A DNA stretch of 64,000 nt, from assembly GCF_036231355.1 (NCBI RefSeq), contig NZ_CP109496.1:3534001-3598000 (forward strand), given 5' to 3'. Each line of letters begins with the position of its first letter. Positions within the stretch are counted from its first letter, which is position 1. The position numbers were made by a program, and so were the translations under genes. Shown here piece by piece: positions 58,100 through 64,000 of this stretch. Source of the DNA: Streptomyces sp. NBC_01431. Its GTDB lineage: Bacteria; Actinomycetota; Actinomycetes; Streptomycetales; Streptomycetaceae. The notes under the pieces were generated by a model. That model was given only the letters and a program-made list of their open reading frames with translations. It did no database searches and was not told where the DNA came from.

Positions 58100-59761
58100 T
58101 CAGCCGGTGTGGCCGGCCGGGGGTGCCGGCGGGGTCTGTGTCGGCGAGGCGGGTGGGGTCGGCGTGGGGCTCGACGTCGGCTGCGAGGGCGTGGGCGCCG
58201 GGCTCGACGGTGGCGGCGTGGGCGGGAGCGAGGCGGACGCGCTGGATCCCGGCGGGCCGGGGTGGCCCGGGTGGCCGGGGTGGCCGGGGTCGGGCGCGGA
58301 CGGCGGGGTGAGGGGGGTGCCGTCGCCGGAGATGCGTACCGCGGCGCCCGAGGGCGCCACCTCGACCCGCACCGACCAGGAGCGGTGCGGCTCCACGGCG
58401 TGCTCGACCCGGATGTAGACGGTGACGCTCCGGCCGGGCGCGAGCTTGCCCGCGCTCTGGCTGAAGGAGAGCCAGGGGGCGCGGCTGCGCAGCGACCAGT
58501 CGACGGGCGAGCCGCCGGTCGAGGTGAGGGTGAGCACGGTCGTGTCGCCCGCCGAGCTCGCCGCGACGGCGAGCCGGCCGGGGCCCGCGGGGGCGGCCGA
58601 GGGGCTGATGACCTCGACGGAGACGTCCGGGGCGCGGCTGCCGGCGGTGAAGCGGCCTTCGGGTTCGCTGCGGGCGTTGCCCGCGTTCTCGTACCGGTCG
58701 TACGGGTGCCCGTTCAGGCCGGCGGGAGTGTCGGCCTCGCTCGCGGTGACCTTCGCGCCGCCTTGGGTCTCCCCCGTGGACGGGGCTCCGCGGTAGGCGG
58801 CCCAGAGTGCGAAGACGGGCGCGGCGACGACGGTGGCGACGACGGTGGTGGTGACCGCCCTCGCGCGCAGCCGGTCGCGCCGGGCCGCCCGGTCCTTGGG
58901 GTCCATCGGGAACCCGGTGCGGTCGAAGCGCGGGGCCCCGCCGCGCGTCCGCGGCACGTGCAGCATCGCGGCGTGCGCGGCGGCCCGCGGCGCCTGAGCC
59001 AGCGGCAGCGCGGCCGGGGTGACGGTCGAGCCGGGCCAGGGGCCGCCCGCGTCCGCGCGTTCGGCGGCGCGACGGCAGCGGGGGCAGTCGTCCACGTGCC
59101 GGACCAGTTCGCGGCGCAGCGCCGCGGACAGCAACACCTGGTGGTCGCCGGTCAGTTGGGCGACCGACGGGCAGCCGCCGGTCTCCACGACGGCGAGCGC
59201 GGCCCGGGTCCGCTCGACCTCGCAGGCGCCCGCGGCGAGCAGTTCGCGGGCGGCCGGGTAGGTCATGCCGAGCACCGAGGCGACCTCGCGGGCGCCGAGC
59301 TGGTGGCGGACCGCGAGTTCGAGGGCCTCGCGCTGCTCGGGGGTGGTGCCGGCGGCCTCGGGCCAGGCGAGCAGGGCGAGTTCGCGGCGGCGGCGCTCCT
59401 GCTCCTCCTCACCGATCGCGGCGGCGGGGGTTTCCTCGGGCACGCGTCCGGTGTGGGCGCCCTGCCGGTTGCGCCTGCGCTCGGCCAGCTTGCGCAGACA
59501 GGCCCAGCGGGCCAGCGCGTACAGCCACGCCTTGCGTTCGGCCTCGCCCTGGGGGCAGCGCGCGTACTGGCGCTCGGACACGGCGAGCATGTCGCCGAGC
59601 GCGGCGATCGCCTCGTCGTGGTCGCACAGGACGGACAGACAGTAGGTGAACAGGCCGTCGAGGTACGCCTCGTAACGCGCGGGCGGGCGCTGGGTCAACG
59701 TGCGGGGCGCCCGGTGTGCGCCGGTGTTGTGCGCTGGCTGATCCAGTCTGCTGCTCGTCAC
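58100..59761 (-). CDS. sigma-factor-like / zinc-finger / membrane / BACON-domain fusion protein
   Basis: 553 residues in a composite order. Residues 27-98 look like sigma-70 region 2 (ARYEAYLDGLFTYCLSVLCDHDEAI...WLYALARWACLRKL). About 130-195 resemble region 4 (LGAREVASVLGMTYPAARELL). HVDDCPRC (222-229) is the HxxxCxxC signature of zinc-binding anti-sigma factors. A membrane span is at about 303-322. A BACON-like beta-sandwich (LTSTGGSPVDWSLRSRAPWLSFSQSAGKLAPG) follows outside, and the tail is Pro/Ser/Thr-rich. It may act as a membrane-tethered regulator. GTG start at 59761; divergent from radA. Confidence 0.85.
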   Translation of the reverse strand: MTSSRLDQPAHNTGAHRAPRTLTQRPPARYEAYLDGLFTYCLSVLCDHDEAIAALGDMLAVSERQYARCPQGEAERKAWLYALARWACLRKLAERRRNRQGAHTGRVPEETPAAAIGEEEQERRRRELALLAWPEAAGTTPEQREALELAVRHQLGAREVASVLGMTYPAARELLAAGACEVERTRAALAVVETGGCPSVAQLTGDHQVLLSAALRRELVRHVDDCPRCRRAAERADAGGPWPGSTVTPAALPLAQAPRAAAHAAMLHVPRTRGGAPRFDRTGFPMDPKDRAARRDRLRARAVTTTVVATVVAAPVFALWAAYRGAPSTGETQGGAKVTASEADTPAGLNGHPYDRYENAGNARSEPEGRFTAGSRAPDVSVEVISPSAAPAGPGRLAVAASSAGDTTVLTLTSTGGSPVDWSLRSRAPWLSFSQSAGKLAPGRSVTVYIRVEHAVEPHRSWSVRVEVAPSGAAVRISGDGTPLTPPSAPDPGHPGHPGHPGPPGSSASASLPPTPPPSSPAPTPSQPTSSPTPTPPASPTQTPPAPPAGHTG

Positions 59762-60099
59762 CCGAGCGACCGTAGGGGGAGGATCGAGGGTTCTTCGTAC
59801 CGGTTGCGCACAATTAATCCTTACGGGTGAACGTATCCCTCAAAAGGGGACAGGAACCTGGTCTTCCACGGCATTCCATGGCAGACCGATCACGCACAGT
59901 TCCAACGGCCGCAAGCAGCCGGAACGGCGGCCTGCGGGCCAGGACCACCCGAACGGCGGGGCGCGGAAAAGCGGCCCCCGCGCCGGGCAGGCACAAGGCC
60001 CCTCGCAACACGGGCCCGGCGGCAACCGCGGCACCCCTGCCGGGCGGCGTGGGTGGCGGCCCGTACGGGAGTGTCAGTGGCCCCCTATACGGTGACGCC
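59762..60099. promoter_or_regulatory. divergent promoter region, sigma-like fusion gene / radA
   Basis: 338 bp. AT-richer at 59795-59835 (GCACAATTAATCC), a possible promoter site. The frame upstream of radA is open for 91 codons (from 59827), but its content (Arg/Ala/Gly-rich) and the good start at 60100 argue that it is non-coding. A TATACG hexamer lies near 60086. Confidence 0.45.
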
Positions 60100-61497
60100 A
60101 TGGCTGCCCGTACGAAATCCGCGAAGGACCGGCCGTCCTACCGCTGCACCGAATGCGGCTGGACCACCGCCAAGTGGCTCGGCCGTTGCCCCGAGTGCCA
60201 GGCCTGGGGGACGGTCGAGGAGTACGGCGCGCCCGCGGTTCGCACCACGGCGGCGGGCCGGGTCTCGACCGCCGCCCTGCCCATCAGCCAGGTGGACGGC
60301 CGCCAGGCGACCGCCCGCACCACCGGCGTCGACGAGCTCGACCGGGTGCTCGGCGGCGGCCTGGTGCCCGGCGCGGTCGTCCTGCTCGCGGGCGAGCCCG
60401 GCGTCGGCAAGTCCACGCTGCTCCTGGACGTGGCGGCGAAGGCTGCCTCCGACGACCACCGCACGCTGTACATCACGGGCGAGGAGTCGGCGAGCCAGGT
60501 CAGGCTGCGCGCCGACCGCATCAAGGCGCTCAGCGACCACCTCTATCTGGCCGCCGAGACCGACCTGTCCGCCGTCCTCGGCCACCTGGACGCGGTGAAG
60601 CCGTCCCTGCTCGTCCTGGACTCGGTGCAGACCGTCGCCTCCCCCGAGATCGACGGCGCCCCCGGCGGCATGGCCCAGGTCCGCGAGGTCGCGGGCGCCC
60701 TGATCCGCGCTTCCAAGGAGCGCGGCATGTCCACGCTCCTGGTCGGCCACGTCACCAAGGACGGCGCGATCGCGGGCCCGCGCCTGCTTGAGCACCTGGT
60801 CGACGTGGTCCTCTCCTTCGAGGGCGACCGCCACGCGCGGCTCCGTCTCGTGCGAGGCGTCAAGAACCGCTACGGGGCGACCGACGAGGTGGGCTGCTTC
60901 GAGCTGCACGACGAGGGCATCACCGGACTCGCCGACCCCAGCGGCCTGTTCCTCACCCGGCGCGACGTGGCCGTGCCCGGCACCTGCCTGACGGTCACCC
61001 TGGAGGGCCGCCGCCCGCTGGTCGCCGAGGTGCAGGCGCTCACGGTCGACTCGCAGATCCCCTCCCCGCGCCGCACCACCTCGGGCCTGGAGACCTCCCG
61101 CGTCTCGATGATGCTCGCGGTGCTCGAACAGCGGGGCCGCATCACCGCGCTCGGCAAGCGCGACATCTACAGCGCGACGGTCGGCGGCGTGAAGCTCTCC
61201 GAGCCCGCCGCGGACCTGGCGGTCGCCCTGGCCCTGGCCTCGGCGGCCAGCGACACTCCCCTGCCCAAGAACCTGGTGGCGATCGGCGAGGTGGGCCTGG
61301 CGGGCGAGGTCAGGAGGGTCACCGGGGTGCAGCGCCGGCTGGCCGAGGCGCACCGGCTCGGCTTCACCCACGCTCTGGTGCCGACCGACCCGGGCAAGGT
61401 CCCGGCCGGTATGAAGGTCACGGAAGTCGCCGACATGGGTGACGCGCTGCGGGTGCTCCCGCGCGGGCGTCGTGCACAGGCCCCACAGGGGGAGTAG
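60100..61497 (+). CDS. radA: DNA repair protein RadA (Sms)
   Basis: A 465-residue RadA, an ATP-driven helicase of recombination that extends branches beside RecA. A C4 zinc finger (CTEC...CPEC, Cys16, 19, 30, 33) leads. Walker A is AGEPGVGKSTLL (98-106), the RadA-specific KNRYG motif is VKNRYGATDEVG, and a Lon-like S5 domain ends the protein (SATVGGVKLSEPAADLAVALALAS...IGEVGLAGEVRRV). ATG at 60100. 90 bp before disA, as in many actinobacteria and Bacillus, where both act in genome integrity. Confidence 0.96.
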   Translation: MAARTKSAKDRPSYRCTECGWTTAKWLGRCPECQAWGTVEEYGAPAVRTTAAGRVSTAALPISQVDGRQATARTTGVDELDRVLGGGLVPGAVVLLAGEPGVGKSTLLLDVAAKAASDDHRTLYITGEESASQVRLRADRIKALSDHLYLAAETDLSAVLGHLDAVKPSLLVLDSVQTVASPEIDGAPGGMAQVREVAGALIRASKERGMSTLLVGHVTKDGAIAGPRLLEHLVDVVLSFEGDRHARLRLVRGVKNRYGATDEVGCFELHDEGITGLADPSGLFLTRRDVAVPGTCLTVTLEGRRPLVAEVQALTVDSQIPSPRRTTSGLETSRVSMMLAVLEQRGRITALGKRDIYSATVGGVKLSEPAADLAVALALASAASDTPLPKNLVAIGEVGLAGEVRRVTGVQRRLAEAHRLGFTHALVPTDPGKVPAGMKVTEVADMGDALRVLPRGRRAQAPQGE

Positions 61498-61587
61498 CCG
61501 CGCCGGTAGACTTTGCCCTGGTCTCGCCCGTCCGTACGAGCAGTACCCGAGCAGTACGCGCCGTATGAGCAACACCGGAGGAGTGCA

Positions 61588-62712
61588 GTGGCAGCCAACG
61601 ACCGGGCATCAGCACCCGGAAAGTCCGGCACAGGCTCCGGTAACGAAGCGCTGATGCGCGCCGCCCTGAGCGCCGTCGCGCCCGGCACGGCGCTCCGCGA
61701 CGGCCTGGAGCGCATCCTGCGCGGCAACACCGGCGGTCTGATCGTCCTGGGTCTGGACAAGACCGTCGACTCGATGTGCACCGGCGGCTTCGTCCTGGAC
61801 GTCGAGTTCGCCGCGACGCGCCTTCGCGAGCTGTGCAAGCTCGACGGCGCGCTGGTCCTCGACAAGGACATCACCAAGATCCACCGGGCCGGTGTGCAGC
61901 TGGTCCCCGACGCCGACATCCCCACCGAGGAGACCGGCACCCGCCACCGCACCGCCGACCGCGTCTCCAAGCAGTGCAACTACCCGGTCGTCTCGGTCTC
62001 CCAGTCGATGCGCCTGATCGCGCTGTACGTGAACGGGGAGCGCCGGGTCCTGGAGGAGTCGGCGGCGATCCTGTCCCGCGCCAATCAGGCCCTCGCGACC
62101 CTGGAGCGCTACAAGCTCCGCCTGGACGAGGTGGCGGGCACGCTGTCCGCGCTTGAGATCGAGGACCTGGTGACGGTCCGGGACGTCACGGCGGTGGCCC
62201 AGCGTCTTGAGATGGTGCGCCGCATCGCGACGGAGATCGCGGAGTACGTGGTCGAGCTGGGCACGGACGGGCGGCTGCTCTCCCTCCAGCTGGACGAGCT
62301 GATCGCGGGTGTCGAGCCCGAGCGCGAGCTGGTGGTGCGGGACTACGTGCCCGAGCCCACCGCCAAGCGGTCGCGCACGGTGGACGAGGCGCTGCGCGAA
62401 CTCAACGACCTCACACATGCCGAGCTCCTCGAACTGCCCATAGTGGCAAGGGCGTTGGGCTACAGCGGTTCGCCCGAGACGCTGGACTCGGCGGTGTCGC
62501 CGCGCGGCTACCGCCTCCTCGCGAAGGTGCCGCGGCTGCCGGGCGCGATCATCGAGCGCCTGGTCGAGCACTTCGGCGGCCTCCAGAAGCTGCTCGCCGC
62601 CTCGGTGGACGACCTCCAGACCGTCGACGGCGTCGGCGAGGCGCGAGCGCGGAGCGTGCGCGAGGGCCTGTCCAGGCTGGCCGAGTCCTCCATCCTGGAG
62701 CGGTACGTGTAG
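61588..62712 (+). CDS. disA: DNA integrity scanning diadenylate cyclase DisA
   Basis: A 374-residue DisA, which makes c-di-AMP from two ATP and halts on branched DNA. The N-terminal DAC domain has the catalytic DGA (86-88) and RHR (119-121) motifs in CKLDGALVLDKD and GTRHRTADRVSKQ. A central helical spine follows, and the C-terminal HhH DNA-binding domain (LPGAIIERLVEHFGGLQKLLAASVDDLQTVDGVGEARARSV). GTG at 61588 with GGAGGAG upstream. Likely co-transcribed with radA. Confidence 0.97.
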   Translation: MAANDRASAPGKSGTGSGNEALMRAALSAVAPGTALRDGLERILRGNTGGLIVLGLDKTVDSMCTGGFVLDVEFAATRLRELCKLDGALVLDKDITKIHRAGVQLVPDADIPTEETGTRHRTADRVSKQCNYPVVSVSQSMRLIALYVNGERRVLEESAAILSRANQALATLERYKLRLDEVAGTLSALEIEDLVTVRDVTAVAQRLEMVRRIATEIAEYVVELGTDGRLLSLQLDELIAGVEPERELVVRDYVPEPTAKRSRTVDEALRELNDLTHAELLELPIVARALGYSGSPETLDSAVSPRGYRLLAKVPRLPGAIIERLVEHFGGLQKLLAASVDDLQTVDGVGEARARSVREGLSRLAESSILERYV

Positions 62713-62727
62713 CCGGCGCGGGCGGGG

Positions 62728-63588
62728 CTAGTCCTGGGCCAGGGAGAAGGACGCCCTCGCCACCGGGAGGCCGGGGAAGTGGGCCTCCAGGAGATAGGTG
62801 CCGGGGGGCACTGAGCCGGCCGGCGGGGTCGCGCAGCTCGGCGCGGACTTCGTGCGGTCCCACTCCACGGTGTGGACGATCGTGTCGTCCCCCGGCACCT
62901 CGAAGAACACGCTGCCGTTCCCGACCGCGCAGTCGTCCGTCGACCACACCCGGTCGTTGCCGGTGGAGGTGACCGTCACGACTGCCCCCTTCGGCCCGAG
63001 GTCCGCCTTGCAGGTGGAGGCCGAGTTGTTCTTGAGGACGACTTCGAGCCGCGGCTTCTCCACCGGTGCGTACGCCGTCTTGCTGCTGCGGAGCGTCAGC
63101 GTCAGCGACCCCGGCGCGCAGGTCGGCAGCTCGGACCCGGCCGGCACCTGACGGCCGGTGTTGCCGCCACCGCCCGAACTCCCGCTCCCGGAACCGGAGT
63201 CGGAGCCCGACGAGCCGGCACTCGCACCGCCACCACCGGAGTTGGCGCCACCCGAGCCGCCCGAACCACCCGAGCCGCCCGAACCACCCGAGCCGCCCGA
63301 ACCACCGGAACCGCCCGAGCCGCCGGAGCCGCCCGAACCGCTGGACTCGTCGCGGCCGCCGGGCGCGGTGCTGACGGCGGGTCCGGAGCCGGAGGGGCCC
63401 GGCGTGATGGAGTGCGTGGGTTGCGGGCCCTTGTCGTTGCCGCTGCTCTTGTTGCCGCTGCCACCACCGGAGGTGACGACCCACAGGACGATGATCGCGA
63501 TCAGTGCGATCAAGGACAGCGCGACTGCCCTCCGTCGCCAGTAGATGGAGGAGGGAAGCGGCCCGACCGGATTGCGCAGAGATCCCAC
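62728..63588 (-). CDS. membrane protein with Gly-Ser repeat spacer and outer beta domain
   Basis: 286 residues. A short cytosolic N-terminus (GSLRNPVGPLPSSIYWRRR) precedes one membrane span (AVALSLIALIAIIVLWVV). A spacer of ten or so GGS repeats follows, encoded by tandem 9-bp units near 63250-63345, then a secreted domain with two disulfide-capable Cys pairs (PTCAPGSLTLTL...STCKADLG, DDCAVG...PSCATPP). The outer domain resembles DUF4232/Ig-like lipoprotein domains. Start uncertain: GTG at 63588 preferred (AAGG eight bases upstream), alternatives at 63666-63669. Converges on disA. Confidence 0.75.
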   Translation of the reverse strand: MGSLRNPVGPLPSSIYWRRRAVALSLIALIAIIVLWVVTSGGGSGNKSSGNDKGPQPTHSITPGPSGSGPAVSTAPGGRDESSGSGGSGGSGGSGGSGGSGGSGGSGGSGGSGGANSGGGGASAGSSGSDSGSGSGSSGGGGNTGRQVPAGSELPTCAPGSLTLTLRSSKTAYAPVEKPRLEVVLKNNSASTCKADLGPKGAVVTVTSTGNDRVWSTDDCAVGNGSVFFEVPGDDTIVHTVEWDRTKSAPSCATPPAGSVPPGTYLLEAHFPGLPVARASFSLAQD

Positions 63589-63750
63589 GCACCGAACCTT
63601 ACGAGAGATCGCGGCCAACTCCCGCCCCACCCGCCGCCTCTCGTCCCAAGTTTTCCGGATCATCATCACGGAGGGCGGCGGTCGGGGGCGGGGCGGCGGC
63701 CCCGGTCGCCCGCGATGAGCTCGCACCGATGATTCATACTGTCCGTCACC

Positions 63751-64000
63751 ATGGATAGTGAGCTCTACCGCAACATCACCGACTTCGCCCACGACATGCC
63801 GTCGTGGGTGCAGCACATCGTCGAGGTCTGGACGGAGTACGGCCTGCTCCTGTTCGGCGTGCTGTTCGTCGTCGCCTGGTGGCGGGCCCGGCGCCGCGAC
63901 ACGACGTCCCTCGCGCTCGCCCTGCTCGCCCCGCTGGCGACGGCGGCCGCCTACGTGTGCAGCGAGGTGCTCAAGTCGGTGATCGACGAGGAACGGCCCT
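63751..64000 (+). CDS. PAP2-type phosphatase, 5' part (cut by window end)
   Basis: An open frame from ATG at 63751 to the last base (83 codons seen). The N-terminus is amphipathic (DSELYRNITDFAHDMPSWVQHIVEVWTEYG), followed by two membrane segments (LLLFGVLFVVAWWRARRR; LALALLAPLATAAAYVCSEVL). The last visible residues KSVIDEERP correspond to the first PAP2 motif (KxxxxxxRP). The likely function is dephosphorylation of a lipid phosphate such as undecaprenyl pyrophosphate. The rest lies outside the window. Confidence 0.8.
   Translation, partial: MDSELYRNITDFAHDMPSWVQHIVEVWTEYGLLLFGVLFVVAWWRARRRDTTSLALALLAPLATAAAYVCSEVLKSVIDEERP

Noticed and set aside
59827..60099. 91-residue N-terminal extension of RadA
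   Set aside because: Arg/Ala/Gly-rich, no homologous extension known, and the zinc finger begins properly after the ATG at 60100.

Overview
The window is high-GC DNA with near-universal G/C third codon positions, many GTG starts and long antisense shadow frames. It carries BldN/RsbN, Rex, BdtA-like, DisA, DUF397, DUF2637 and DUF3558 genes. This marks it as a Streptomyces (or very close actinobacterial) chromosome. Most of it reads as conserved core chromosome. No insertion sequence, prophage or CRISPR array was seen, and no tRNA gene was recognised.

Layout. About 0-4.4 kb is the least conserved part: a possible gene tail, an SDR dehydrogenase, a MmyB-type XRE regulator whose 3' end is followed by degenerate ~75-bp tandem repeats, a LuxR-type HTH protein, and a 700-bp gap with a GTACACCCGCG-rich tract and a nested inverted-repeat structure. 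4.4-9.1 kb holds rtcB (RNA ligase), two DUF3558 lipoproteins and a DUF2637 membrane protein. 9.2-12.9 kb holds divergent class I lysS and argS. 12.9-21.4 kb is regulatory and envelope material: a membrane-anchored HTH protein, a DUF4232 lipoprotein, an MFS pump with its divergent cupin-HTH regulator, an aminotransferase, a HATPase / HTH (DUF5753) / DUF397 switch module with a palindromic operator, and a DUF4253 protein.

21.5-28.5 kb is the tetrapyrrole cluster: hemB, then rex-hemA-hemC-hemD coupled by 4-nt overlaps behind a near-perfect Rex operator, then a glutaredoxin-like gene. 28.7-35.1 kb is a developmental block: HAD phosphatase, bldN, rsbN, acyltransferase, epimerase, the 32-codon bS22 gene and a bdtA-like gene. 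35.2-39.2 kb holds a phosphatase-annotated gene, acuC, an MFS gene and a HAD hydrolase. A complete rRNA operon (16S-23S-5S, minus strand) occupies 39.2-44.4 kb with its leader to about 44.9 kb.

45-57 kb holds a secreted protein, proC, an ABC-2 exporter, a methyltransferase, a membrane protein, an SH3 protein, a PQQ-repeat Ser/Thr kinase, ilvD, a TetR-isomerase pair and a Ppx/GppA phosphatase. 57-64 kb holds a Cys-rich protein, a sigma-like/zinc-finger/membrane/BACON fusion protein, radA, disA, a Gly-Ser-rich membrane protein, and a PAP2-type phosphatase cut by the window edge. The gene set hemB-hemD-hemC-hemA, glutaredoxin, SerB-like HAD, acyltransferase, epimerase, bS22, excisionase-like, proC, isomerase and Ppx matches, as I recall it, the Rv0496-Rv0512 block of Mycobacterium tuberculosis.

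The strongest candidate for something undescribed is a 145-bp region (4146-4290) beside rtcB. Its nested perfect inverted repeats would fold into a cloverleaf-like RNA. Other points of interest are the sigma/zinc-finger/BACON fusion, a candidate sigma-BldN promoter before rsbN, the operator of the DUF397 module, and the repeat array behind the first HTH gene. Start codons were chosen by eye from ribosome binding sites and family knowledge. Family assignments come from motif recognition, not database searches.
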